Shown: positions 7,121 through 14,111 of the stretch, piece by piece
Numbering within the stretch: position 1 is the first letter of the stretch
Layout of the letters: the number at the start of each line of letters is the position of its first letter
Assembly: GCF_014378035.1 (NCBI RefSeq)
Contig: NZ_JACMOM010000021.1
Coordinates: 1-36,326 of the forward strand
DNA length: 36,326 nucleotides
Source: Aeromicrobium sp.
GTDB lineage: Bacteria > Actinomycetota > Actinomycetes > Propionibacteriales > Nocardioidaceae
Reading direction: 5' to 3'
Notes under the pieces: generated by a model
Databases searched by the model: none
Told to the model about the DNA's origin: nothing
Seen by the model: the letters and a program-made list of their open reading frames with translations, nothing else
Translations under genes and position numbers: made by a program

Positions 7121-8618
7121 GGCCGAGGCGCGAGTGGCCGTGCCCGTAGAAGAAGTAGACGACGAATCCGATGACCAGCCAGATGACGAAGCGCAGCCAG
7201 GTCTCGACGGACAGGTTCACCATCAGCCACCCACAGGCGAGGATCGACAGCAGCGGGACGATCGGCACAGCAGGCACCCTGAAGGGGCGTTCGAGATCGG
7301 CACGCGTGCGCCGAAGGATGATGACGCCGGCCGAGACCAGCACGAAGGCGAACAGGGTGCCGATGCTCACGAGCTTCGACAGCTCTGCGAGGGGCACGAC
7401 GCCGGCGAGGACGGCGACGAAGACACCGGTGACGATCGTGATGCGGTAGGGGGTGCCGAATTTCGGGTGCACCGTGGCGAAGCTGCGCGGCAGGAGGCCG
7501 TCACGCGACATCGCGAACAGCACGCGGGTCTGGCCGAGCATCAGCACCAGCACCACCGTCGTGAGCCCGGCCACCGCGCCGACGGAGATGATCTTGCTGG
7601 CCCAGTCAGCACCGTTGGCCTCGAACGCCTTGGCGAGGGGGGCGGCGGTGTTCATCTGCTTGTCGTTGTACTTGAGCATCCCGGTGATGACGAACGACAC
7701 CGCCATGTACAGGATCGTGCACAGGATCAACGAGCCGAGAATGCCGCGGGGGACGTCGCGCTGTGGATTCTTGGTCTCCTCGGCCGATGTCGCCACGATG
7801 TCGAAGCCGATGTAGGCGAAGAACACGACCGACGCCGCCGCGACGACGCCGTAGGCACCGAACGCCGTCGGCTCGAGGCCGAAGATGGCCTGCAGCAGTG
7901 TCTGGTCGGCACCCGTTCCGCCCTCGGCAGGTTTCGACGCAGGAATGAACGGGGTGTAGTTCGACATCTTGACGAAGAACAGGCCAGCCACGACGACGAA
8001 GGCCACGACGGTGACCTTGACGATGACCAGAGCGCCGGTGAACCGGCCCGAGAGCTTGGTGCCGAACACGGCCAGCACCGTCAGGGCAAGGACGATGGCG
8101 ATCGCGCCGATGTCAGGGGTGGCATTGTCACCGGCGAGCCACGACGGAAGACCGAACAGGCTCTGCAGGTAGGCCGACCAGCCGCGGGCGACGACCGCGG
8201 CGCCGAGGGCCAGCTCGAGGACGAGGTCCCACCCGATGATCCAGGCGACCAGCTCACCAAGGGTCGCGTAGGAGAAGGTGTAGGCGCTTCCGGCGACCGG
8301 GACGGTCGAGGCGAACTCCGCGTAGCAGAGCGCGGCGAGCCCGCACGTGATGCCGGCGAGGACGAACGAGATCACGATCGCGGGCCCGGCGTTGGAATAG
8401 GCCTGCTGACCTGTGAGCACGAAGATGCCGGTGCCGATGATGACGCCGACCCCGAAGAAGGTCAGGTCCCAGGCGGTCAGCTCCTTCTTGAGCCGGGTCT
8501 CCGGCTCATCGGTCTCCTCGATCGAGCGCTCGACCGACTTGATGCGCAGGCTGCCCTCACCCGTGCTCGGTAGTCGTCGAAGAAGAAGTCGCGGATCGAG
8601 CCGTCGGGGAAGAGCCAT
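7053..8618 (-). CDS. APC-superfamily amino-acid permease (CAT/YfnA type), N-terminus frameshifted
   Basis: A 521-aa inner-membrane carrier with about 12-14 hydrophobic segments. The family opening KKELTAWDLTFFGVGVIIGTGIFVLTG (TM1 with the GTGIF substrate loop) is followed by CYAEFASTVPVAGSAYTFSYATLGE (TM3) and FFAYIGFDIVATSAEETKNPQRDVP (TM6-7), all typical of cationic or broad amino-acid importers. ATG 8618 opens this frame, but its first ~20 codons have poor third-position bias, while the frame used from ATG 8647 is strongly biased until about 8570. This indicates a 1-base deletion (see 8569-8647). DUF1206 lies 15 bp upstream of ATG 8647, suggesting an operon. Confidence 0.9.
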   Translation of the reverse strand: MALPRRLDPRLLLRRLPSTGEGSLRIKSVERSIEETDEPETRLKKELTAWDLTFFGVGVIIGTGIFVLTGQQAYSNAGPAIVISFVLAGITCGLAALCYAEFASTVPVAGSAYTFSYATLGELVAWIIGWDLVLELALGAAVVARGWSAYLQSLFGLPSWLAGDNATPDIGAIAIVLALTVLAVFGTKLSGRFTGALVIVKVTVVAFVVVAGLFFVKMSNYTPFIPASKPAEGGTGADQTLLQAIFGLEPTAFGAYGVVAAASVVFFAYIGFDIVATSAEETKNPQRDVPRGILGSLILCTILYMAVSFVITGMLKYNDKQMNTAAPLAKAFEANGADWASKIISVGAVAGLTTVVLVLMLGQTRVLFAMSRDGLLPRSFATVHPKFGTPYRITIVTGVFVAVLAGVVPLAELSKLVSIGTLFAFVLVSAGVIILRRTRADLERPFRVPAVPIVPLLSILACGWLMVNLSVETWLRFVIWLVIGFVVYFFYGHGHSRLGRGLKQASAEQGGAAAATEQTDR

Positions 8619-8647
8619 GGGTCAGATACTTGTCTTGTCGGGCTCAT
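8569..8647 (-). other. Displaced native N-terminus of the permease (probable -1 base frameshift)
   Basis: From ATG 8647 (minus strand) a different frame reads MSPTRQVSDPWLFPDGSI then RDFFFDDY with almost every codon ending in C or G. It then loses bias exactly where the permease frame (PSTGEGSLRIKSVE) gains it. Adding one G:C pair at the GG of 8569-8570 (TACCGAGC to TACCCGAGC on the minus strand) joins them as DDYPSTGEG. This is either a real lesion, which would remove normal initiation, or an assembly or sequencing error. Confidence 0.7.
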
Positions 8648-8662
8648 GACGCAAACGTGTCG

Positions 8663-9502
8663 TCAGCGTTGACGGATGTAGCGGGCCCACGCGAAGCAGA
8701 AGACGCCGAACGCTGCCAACCCGGCTGCCACCAAGGACAGCAGAATCGGACCAAAGGGCTGGTCGCGGAGCGTCTTCAGCGCGTCGTCCAGCCCCCCTGC
8801 CTTGTCGGCGTCGTAGGTGATGGCGGAGACACCGAAGAGCAGACCGACGATGCCGATGGCGACGCCCTTGGCGACATAACCGGCCCGACCGACCAGCAGC
8901 ACGGCGCGTCCGGACCGGCCCGAGGTCGCTTGCGGCTGGAGGTCGTGCGTGAACGAGTCGGTGAGGCCGCGGTGTGCCTGCCGGACGGCGACGACCACGA
9001 TGGCGATGCCGACGATGGCCACGAGCACCCGACCGAACGGTGCTCCGAGAAGGTTGGCGGTGAAGCCCTCCTCCTTCGAGTCGCTGCCTCCCCCGCCGCT
9101 ACTCGAGCCGGTGACGACCTTGAACGCGCTGACGGCCAGCACGGCGTAGAGCGCGGCGCGGCCTGCGGACGAGAGACGTTTGCGGGTGCGTTTGAGACCC
9201 TCCTCCTCGGTCCGGTAGCCCCACACCGCCGAGCCGAGCTGCCACAGCACGAGCGCGACGAGGCCGATGGTCGTGATCCAGAGGAGCATCTTGCCGAACG
9301 GCTGCTCATCCAAGGTCTTGAGCGCGCCGCCGCTACTGGCGTCGCCACCACCGGACCACGCCACCTGGACGGCGATGTACGCGATGAGCAGGTGCACGAT
9401 GCCGTATGCCACAAGGCCGATGCGGGCACCTGTCTCAAGCGTCGTGCTCTGGTGCGCCTCTCGTCCGGCGCGCTCGCCCCGACGTGCCATGCCCTCGCTC
9501 AT
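8663..9502 (-). CDS. DUF1206 domain membrane protein
   Basis: A 279-aa protein with six predicted membrane helices in three two-helix repeats, the DUF1206 architecture. Repeat 1 is GARIGLVAYGIVHLLIAYIA to LVLWQLGSAVWGYR, repeat 2 is AGRAALYAVLAVSAFKV to VVAVRQAHRGL, and repeat 3 is GRAGYVAKGVAIGIVGLLFG to FCFAWARYI. The echo 'ALKTLDEQPFGKMLL' / 'ALKTLRDQPFGPILL' in repeats 1 and 3, and 'LGAPFGRVLVAIVG' in repeat 2, shows internal duplication. A Gly/Ser linker (SSSGGGGSDSKEEG) sits before the second helix of repeat 2. AGGGAGG lies 4 nt before the ATG. Function is unknown in the family; it is probably first in an operon with the permease. Confidence 0.9.
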   Translation of the reverse strand: MSEGMARRGERAGREAHQSTTLETGARIGLVAYGIVHLLIAYIAVQVAWSGGGDASSGGALKTLDEQPFGKMLLWITTIGLVALVLWQLGSAVWGYRTEEEGLKRTRKRLSSAGRAALYAVLAVSAFKVVTGSSSGGGGSDSKEEGFTANLLGAPFGRVLVAIVGIAIVVVAVRQAHRGLTDSFTHDLQPQATSGRSGRAVLLVGRAGYVAKGVAIGIVGLLFGVSAITYDADKAGGLDDALKTLRDQPFGPILLSLVAAGLAAFGVFCFAWARYIRQR

Positions 9503-9620
9503 GTGGCCTCCCTTGCCCCCATGATCGTGTCAGAAGACGGCACGTCTCGCCCGGGATGAGGCGGGCCCGACGGGCCGGCGTCAAGCCATCTCTGTGGACG
9601 ACTTTCAGCAAACGGTGGCG

Positions 9621-11096
9621 CTAGGCCGATTCGAGCGCCTCTGCTGCCTTCGCGATGTTCTTCTGCATCGAGCCGAAGATGATGCCGTGGAAGGGCAGGA
9701 TGGCCCACCAGTAGGCCTGACCGAGCAGCCCGCGCGGATGGAACAGCGCACGGTGGTGGAATGTCGTGGTGCCGCCCTCGGTCGACCCGACCTCCAGCTC
9801 GAGCCATGCGAGCCCGGGCAGCTTCATCTCCGCCCGGAGTCGCAGGTACGACTTGTCGTCGGTCTCCTCCACCCGCCAGAAGTCGAGCGCATCGCCGACG
9901 GCGAGGGCCTTGGCATTGCGCCGTCCACGACGCAGACCGGGTCCCCCGACCACACGGTCGAGGACGCCGCGCGCCCACCAGGCGAGCGCCCACGAGTACC
10001 AACCATTCCTGCCACCGATGCCCTCGATGATGGTCCAGAGGTGCTCGGGACTGGCGCTGACCTCGCGCGTCCGCTCGTCCTGGTAGAGCGAACCGCCGGC
10101 CCAATCGGGGTCGGTCGGCAAACCCTCCGACGGTGCCCCCGCGGTCGCCGCGGACGACCAGCGTGTGGGTACGTCGAGGTCCTGCACCTTGGTGAGCGCC
10201 AGCTCGACGGAGCGGTCGAAGGCGATGAGACCCTGCGGCAGATCGGGCACGTACTTCTTGATGTCGTCGTCAGAGGCGACCACGGTGTTCTTGAGCGACT
10301 CGACGAGAGGGCGTGCCAAGCTCGCCGGGACCGGGGTGATGAGGCCGACCCAGTGGCTCGACAGACCGGGAGTCAGGACCGGCACCCTCAGGATGCGCCT
10401 CCTTGGCAGGCCTGAGATGGCGGCGAAGCGCTGCATCAGGTCGAGGTACGTGAGCACCTCCGGACCGCCGATGTCGAACGCCCGGTTGACGTCGTCCGGC
10501 AGGTCGGCGCACCCACGCAGATAGCGCAGGACGTCGCGGATCGCGATGGGCTGGATGCGGGTGTTGACCCACTTCGGCGTCACCATGATGGGCAGCCGCT
10601 CGGTCAGGTAGCGCAGCATCTCGAACGAGGCTGAGCCCGACCCGATGACGACGCCAGCCTGCAGCACGGCAGTGGGCACGCCGGAGGCGAGCAGGACGTC
10701 GCCGACCTCCTTGCGTGACCGCAGGTGCTCGGAGAGCTTCTCGCCCGCCGGGTCCATGCCGCCGAGATAGACGATGCGGCGGACCCCGGCTCGCAGGGCC
10801 TCGGCGGCAAATGTCTCAGCGATGCCACGCTCGGTTGCCGCAAAATCGCCGCCCGTGCCGATCGAGTGGAGCAGGAAGTAGGCAACGTCGATGTCGGCCA
10901 TCGCTTCGGCCACCTGATCAGCGTTGGTGGCATCGGCAACTGCGATCTCGACATCGTCCGACCAGAGGTGGGCGCGGGCCTTGCGCTCATCGCGCACCAT
11001 GACGCGCACGTCATGACCAGCGGCGAGAAGAATGGGCACGAGGCGCCCGCCGACGTACCCGGTTGCGCCGGTGACAAGGCTGCGAGTAGGGCTCAT
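9621..11096 (-). CDS. SDR-like NAD(P)-binding protein fused to DUF2867 domain
   Basis: A 491-aa, two-domain protein. Residues ~1-300 form an atypical/extended SDR: the dinucleotide loop is VTGATGYVGGRL near residue 8, then DATNADQV and VAYFLLHSIGTGGDF, with 'RIVYLGGM' replacing the usual active-site strand, as in NmrA-like proteins. Residues ~330-491 match the DUF2867 style (SLYQDERTREVSASPEHLW, WYSWALAWWARGVLD, FHPRGLLGQAYWWAILPFHGIIF), a START/SRPBCC-like fold. This fusion is common in actinobacteria; its reaction is not known to me. GGAGG abuts the ATG closely and AACACT lies 6 nt upstream, so it may be leaderless. Flanking genes show no clear pathway. Confidence 0.88.
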   Translation of the reverse strand: MSPTRSLVTGATGYVGGRLVPILLAAGHDVRVMVRDERKARAHLWSDDVEIAVADATNADQVAEAMADIDVAYFLLHSIGTGGDFAATERGIAETFAAEALRAGVRRIVYLGGMDPAGEKLSEHLRSRKEVGDVLLASGVPTAVLQAGVVIGSGSASFEMLRYLTERLPIMVTPKWVNTRIQPIAIRDVLRYLRGCADLPDDVNRAFDIGGPEVLTYLDLMQRFAAISGLPRRRILRVPVLTPGLSSHWVGLITPVPASLARPLVESLKNTVVASDDDIKKYVPDLPQGLIAFDRSVELALTKVQDLDVPTRWSSAATAGAPSEGLPTDPDWAGGSLYQDERTREVSASPEHLWTIIEGIGGRNGWYSWALAWWARGVLDRVVGGPGLRRGRRNAKALAVGDALDFWRVEETDDKSYLRLRAEMKLPGLAWLELEVGSTEGGTTTFHHRALFHPRGLLGQAYWWAILPFHGIIFGSMQKNIAKAAEALESA

Positions 11097-11154
11097 ACCT
11101 CCAGTGTTCGTGACGAGGGCAAAGCCTGCATGTCGAGCGGCGGGTACAGCGTCG

Positions 11155-11475
11155 TCAGGTCAGGTGCTGGAGGTGGGCGTCGTCGTAGGCGAAGCTGTTG
11201 GGAAAGTTGTGAGGGGTGGGCGGACGGCCGGTCGGACGGGCGGTGTCCGGCTCGGGCGGAGGCGCCGTGCAGGGGCGGTCGTACCAGTCGTTGCGGCGCA
11301 CCAGTCGGTCGTCGACGACGGTTCCGAGGTAGTGGCCGTCCGGGTCGACGGCGTTGTTGTCGTCCCACGGGAACCACCCGATCCAGTCGCCGCGGGCGTC
11401 GAACACGTGGGGGTCTGCCCAGGAGCGCCTGAACGCGATGACCTCGCCCGACATGTCGAACAGGTAGCTGCTCAT
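11155..11475 (-). CDS. Small protein, possible 4-fold beta-flower type
   Basis: A 106-aa soluble protein. The ATG at 11475 has a good AAGGAAA site upstream. The sequence alternates short beta motifs: YLFDMSGEVIAFRR, HVFDARGDWIGWFPWDDNN, VDPDGHYLGTVVDDRLVRRN, each with an 'x.D..G..iG' turn. This is the repeating pattern of the beta-flower-like small proteins often annotated '4-fold beta flower'. The C-terminal third is proline-rich and likely disordered, ending FAYDDAHLQHLT. No known function. It is divergent from the OsmC gene, with a 16-bp palindrome between them. Confidence 0.72.
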   Translation of the reverse strand: MSSYLFDMSGEVIAFRRSWADPHVFDARGDWIGWFPWDDNNAVDPDGHYLGTVVDDRLVRRNDWYDRPCTAPPPEPDTARPTGRPPTPHNFPNSFAYDDAHLQHLT

Positions 11476-11573
11476 CCGAGATTTCCTTCCAGTACTCATC
11501 CGACCGTACGCCGCAGATGCGATGCGTGAAGGAATTTGGCGTTTGACACGCAAAATGGCACCGAAAGGACCCG

Positions 11574-11616
11574 AAAGGACTAGTCCTTTATGCCTAGAGA
11601 GTCGTGGGGCTAGCGT
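11574..11616 (+). promoter_or_regulatory. 16-bp perfect palindrome and -10 element upstream of OsmC gene
   Basis: AAAGGACTAGTCCTTT (11574-11589) is a perfect palindrome, preceded by a spare half-site CCGAAAGGAC at 11561-11570. TAGCGT (11611-11616) lies 7 nt before the OsmC ATG 11624, which lacks a ribosome site, so the transcript is probably leaderless. The palindrome then sits at about -36 to -51, suited to an activator or repressor. It recalls the DosR box (GGGACT-WW-AGTCCC) but its centre is 2 bp shorter. Confidence 0.6.
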
Positions 11617-11623
11617 TCAGCCC

Positions 11624-12061
11624 ATGTCATCCACACATTCTGAGACCGAGCGTTCCGTCAACCTGGAGCGCACCGGCAAAGGTCGTTTTCGCGCGACGAA
11701 TCAACGCGGTGGCACGCTGGACCTCGGAGAGGGGGACGATGCCGACTTCTCGCCCGTCGAGCTGCTGCTGGTCGCCATTGCGGGCTGCACGGCAATCGAC
11801 GTCGACCACCTGATCGGCAAGCGGGTAGACCCTGATCAGCTCTCCGTCGCCGTGCGTGCCGACAAGATCCGTGACGACCTGGGCAACCGGCTGACCAACA
11901 TCACGCTCACCTTCGACGTCGGGATGCCCGAAGGTCCCGACGGCGACGTTGCGCGGCAGGTGTTGCCAAGGGCGTTGCATCAATCGCACGACCGTCTTTG
12001 CACCGTGATGCGTACCGTGATCGTGGGCACCCCGGTGGACGTGGTGCTCGCAGGAGACTGA
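11624..12061 (+). CDS. OsmC/Ohr-family protein
   Basis: A 145-aa cytosolic protein. Family features: an N-terminal beta strand region (GKGRFRATNQRGGTLDLGEGDDADFSPVELLLVAIAGCTAIDV), where 'SPVELLL.AiagC' carries the first redox Cys, and a C-terminal RALHQSHDRLCTVMRTV carrying the second Cys. OsmC/Ohr proteins use this Cys pair as a thiol peroxidase against organic hydroperoxides; the YhfA-like branch is less defined. The ATG 11624 is chosen because a -10 element lies 7 nt upstream. The palindrome at 11574 probably controls it. The upstream neighbour is divergent and the downstream VOC gene is convergent. Confidence 0.87.
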   Translation: MSSTHSETERSVNLERTGKGRFRATNQRGGTLDLGEGDDADFSPVELLLVAIAGCTAIDVDHLIGKRVDPDQLSVAVRADKIRDDLGNRLTNITLTFDVGMPEGPDGDVARQVLPRALHQSHDRLCTVMRTVIVGTPVDVVLAGD

Positions 12062-12063
12062 CG

Positions 12064-12077
12064 TCAGCCCTCAGCCC
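12064..12077. repeat. Exact 7-bp tandem duplication across the VOC gene stop
   Basis: TCAGCCC occurs at 12064-12070 and 12071-12077. On the minus strand this reads GGGCTGA twice; TGA at 12073-12071 is the VOC gene stop and the second TGA is in another frame. Confidence 0.7.
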
Positions 12078-12538
12078 TTGCCGTCGTACGCGTCCTGCAG
12101 CCCCTGGAGATTGAGTCGCGTCATCTGCCGCAGTGCGGTGCCGACCCGGCCGACCTTCTCCGGGTCGGGGTCACTCATGAGCTGTCCGAGCAGGGCCGGG
12201 ACAACCTGCCACGACAGCCCGAACGCATCGGTGAGCCATCCACAAGGTCCCTGCTCGCCGCCGCCGTCGATCAGCGCCTCGGAGATCGAGTCGACCTCTT
12301 CCTGCGTCTCGACACCGACGGAGAGCGAGAACGCCTCGGTGTGGGGATGGGCTGGTCCGCCGTTCAGCAGCATGATCTCCTGCCCCTGCAGGCGGAGCGT
12401 GGCGATGAAGATGCTGCCATCGGGCATGCGGTTCTCGTTGACCAGCTCGGAGTCGGGGAACACCGTCAGGTAGCGCTCGATGGCGTCGCTGGCGTTGTTG
12501 TCGAACCAGAGGAATGGCGTGATGCTGATGGTGCTCAT
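12071..12538 (-). CDS. VOC-superfamily (PhnB-like) protein
   Basis: A 155-aa protein of the vicinal-oxygen-chelate fold, PhnB or '3-demethylubiquinone-9 3-methyltransferase-like' group. It shows ITPFLWFDNNASDAIERYLTVFPDSEL, then FIATLRLQGQEIMLLNGGP, AFSLSVGVETQEEVD and CGWLTDAFGLSWQVVP, the standard strand order. The last part (QLMSDPDPEKVGRVGTALRQMTRLNLQGLQDAY) is also typical. Enzymatic role unproven in this group. Its ATG overlaps the ArsR stop (ATGA), so the two are translationally coupled; ArsR-VOC pairs of this kind are common in actinobacteria. Confidence 0.88.
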   Translation of the reverse strand: MSTISITPFLWFDNNASDAIERYLTVFPDSELVNENRMPDGSIFIATLRLQGQEIMLLNGGPAHPHTEAFSLSVGVETQEEVDSISEALIDGGGEQGPCGWLTDAFGLSWQVVPALLGQLMSDPDPEKVGRVGTALRQMTRLNLQGLQDAYDGKG

Positions 12539-12870
12539 GGCTGCTTCCAGTCGTTGACGTCGGCACAGGTGGACTGCAGTCTGTCGTGACGGTCGTCCCA
12601 GAGGTCGCTCAGGTGCCCCATCCAGGTCGTGGCCTCCTTGAGCGGCTCCGCCCGCAGGCGGTTGCTGCGCCATTGCGCTTGCCTGTCGCGGGTGATCAGC
12701 CCGGCCGTCTCGAGGACCTTGAGATGGCGTGAGATCGCCGGGAGGCTGATGGGGAATGGTTCGGCGAGCTCGGTGACGGTGGCGTCACCTCTGCCGAGCC
12801 TCGAGAGGATCTCGCGCCGGGTCGGATCGGCGAGTGCTGAGAAGACCGTGCTGAGCTGGTCGGTTGCCAT
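12535..12870 (-). CDS. ArsR-family winged-helix regulator
   Basis: A 111-aa DNA-binding protein. The sequence LSTVFSALADPTRREILSRLGRGDATVTELAEPFPISLPAISRHLKVLETAGLITRDRQAQWRSNRL holds the full ArsR winged helix: 'ADPTRReIL' helix, recognition helix 'SLPAISRHLKVLE' and the basic wing. It lacks the metal-binding ELCVCDL motif, so it belongs to the non-metal group often linked with AHSA1 or VOC genes. The promoter with a central GTTAATTAAC palindrome suggests autoregulation. It is first in a two-gene unit with the VOC gene. Confidence 0.92.
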   Translation of the reverse strand: MATDQLSTVFSALADPTRREILSRLGRGDATVTELAEPFPISLPAISRHLKVLETAGLITRDRQAQWRSNRLRAEPLKEATTWMGHLSDLWDDRHDRLQSTCADVNDWKQP

Positions 12871-12876
12871 TCACGT

Positions 12877-12906
12877 AACGTAATGGTTAATTAACGGACC
12901 CGTCAA
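12877..12906 (-). promoter_or_regulatory. Leaderless arsR promoter with AT-rich palindrome
   Basis: On the minus strand: TTGACG (complement of 12901-12906), 18 bp, TACGTT (complement of 12877-12882), then 6 nt to ATG 12870. The spacer contains the 10-bp palindrome GTTAATTAAC (12886-12895), a likely ArsR operator. The patch is strikingly AT-rich for this genome. Confidence 0.65.
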
Positions 12907-12940
12907 ATAGTGAGATTTTCGGGCGTGGAAGGATGCGCGT

Positions 12941-13198
12941 ATGACCTATACCTTGCTTGGCGCGGACGGTCGCACATTCGAGAGCAAGGAGCCCGGCGAG
13001 TTCGGTGGGTGGCGCCCCGGCAAGATCTACGGCCGGCTCGACTGCCCCAACGCGTTGAAATATCTCGAGGACGAGAAGTACGCCAAGAGCCGGGTCTTCT
13101 TCGCCGACGAGGCCTCAGCCGTGAGTGCCGGCTACCGGCCATGCTTCTTCTGCCTGCGCGAGCAGTACGTCGCGTGGAAGGCTGCGTCAGCGAGCTGA
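12941..13198 (+). CDS. Ada-like zinc-binding mini-protein
   Basis: An 85-aa protein. GGAAGGA lies 7 nt before the ATG. The C-terminal half, VFFADEASAVSAGYRPCFFCLREQ, matches the Ada N-terminal metal-binding signature 'FF.s.eeA...GyRPC..C'. An upstream Cys in YGRLDCPNALKYL would give a third ligand, and a His/Asp or other residue the fourth. In E. coli Ada this module takes methyl groups from DNA phosphotriesters; here it stands alone with no methyltransferase or AraC domain. Similar mini-proteins are usually annotated only as Ada-like metal-binding. It runs divergent from arsR, 70 bp away. Confidence 0.78.
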   Translation: MTYTLLGADGRTFESKEPGEFGGWRPGKIYGRLDCPNALKYLEDEKYAKSRVFFADEASAVSAGYRPCFFCLREQYVAWKAASAS

Positions 13199-13210
13199 GC
13201 CCACCAGCCC

Positions 13211-13270
13211 TGCAGGCCGGGTCAGTGCAGGGTGGGTCAGTGCAGGTCGGGTCAGTGCAGGGTGAGCTCG
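13211..13270. repeat. 15-bp tandem repeat (about four copies) over the SDR stop codon
   Basis: Units start with TGCAGG at 13211, 13226, 13241 and 13256; three end in GGGTCAG and the fourth drifts into the SDR coding sequence. On the minus strand each unit reads CCTGCACTGACCC, and the TGA in the copy at 13252-13254 is the SDR stop. The 15-bp period keeps later TGAs in frame, giving serial stops. Confidence 0.85.
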
Positions 13271-14109
13271 GGGTTGTACGGGCCCTTGGGCTCAACCCAG
13301 AAGTCGAGTGCGAGCTGGTCTTCGGCGCCGCCGTTGAGGTACACCGAGAAGTCGGTGACGCCGGCTTCCTCCAGGACGTCGTCGTCGATGAGGAACTGTC
13401 CGGTCAGCTCGCGGCTCGGCCTGATGAGAATCGCGTAGGCCGCGTCGGCCATGATGGCCGGCGTCCGGGAGTGCTCAACCAGACCGGCGCCCACGACGTT
13501 GCGCACGGCGGCGGTGTCGATCGCGGTGCGTGGCCACAACGAATTGGCGGCGATGCCGTCGGCCCGCAGCTCTTCGCTCAGACCCAGGGTCACCAGGCTC
13601 ATGCCGAACTTCGCGATCGTGTAGCCGGTGTGGGTCGAGAACCATTTCGGGTCGAGGCTGATGGGCGGTGACAGCGTCAGGATGTGGGCGTTGTCGGACT
13701 TCTTCAGGTGTTCGATGCACGACTTGGAGAGCAGGAACGATCCGCGGGTGTTGATGTCGTTCATCAGGTCGTACTTCTTCATCGACAGGTCCTCGGTGCG
13801 GGAGAGGTCGATGGCGCTCGCGTTGTTGACGACGACGTCGATGCCGCCGAACGCCTGCACGGTTTGCGCGACCGCGTCAGCCACGAAGCCGTCGTCGCGG
13901 ACGTCGCCCACCAGCGGCAGGGCCCTGCCCCCGGCGGCCTCGATGGCCTTGGCAGCGGTGTAGATCGTTCCCGGAAGCTTCGGGTGTGGCTCGGTGGTCT
14001 TCGCGAGGAGTGCCACGTTGGCACCATCCCTGGCTGCACGGACGGCGATGGCCTCGCCGATACCGCGGCTCCCACCGGACATGATGATGGTCTTTCCTGC
14101 AAGCGACAT
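13252..14109 (-). CDS. Short-chain dehydrogenase, HSDL2-like
   Basis: A 285-aa SDR. The cofactor loop is SGGSRGIGEA (residues 11-20), NNAS takes the place of NNAG, and the active site includes TLSPPIS and YTIAK (YxxxK). The insert 'AKTTEPHPKLPGTIYTAAKAIEAAGG' and the C-terminal 'GQFLIDDDVLEEAGVTDFSVY' are typical of hydroxysteroid-dehydrogenase-like protein 2 (HSDL2) and its bacterial relatives; substrate unknown, lipid-derived suspected. ATG 14109 has AAGGTG 5 nt upstream and lies 2 bp after the oxidase stop, so the two are one operon. GTG 14115 is an alternative start. The stop is inside a 15-bp tandem repeat. Confidence 0.9.
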   Translation of the reverse strand: MSLAGKTIIMSGGSRGIGEAIAVRAARDGANVALLAKTTEPHPKLPGTIYTAAKAIEAAGGRALPLVGDVRDDGFVADAVAQTVQAFGGIDVVVNNASAIDLSRTEDLSMKKYDLMNDINTRGSFLLSKSCIEHLKKSDNAHILTLSPPISLDPKWFSTHTGYTIAKFGMSLVTLGLSEELRADGIAANSLWPRTAIDTAAVRNVVGAGLVEHSRTPAIMADAAYAILIRPSRELTGQFLIDDDVLEEAGVTDFSVYLNGGAEDQLALDFWVEPKGPYNPELTLH

Positions 14110-14111
14110 GG

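Noticed and set aside
6933-8573. 546-codon plus-strand open frame opposite the permease
   Set aside because: Its translation is an Asp/Glu/Arg/His-rich shadow typical of antisense frames in high-GC genes; the minus-strand frame encodes a clear APC permease.
9564-9576. Terminator GGCCC-GAC-GGGCC after the SDR-DUF2867 gene
   Set aside because: Only a 5-bp stem with no T-run in either direction; common by chance in such GC-rich sequence.
13211-13270. CRISPR-like array
   Set aside because: Units are contiguous 15-bp tandem copies without spacers and overlap a gene end; no cas genes.
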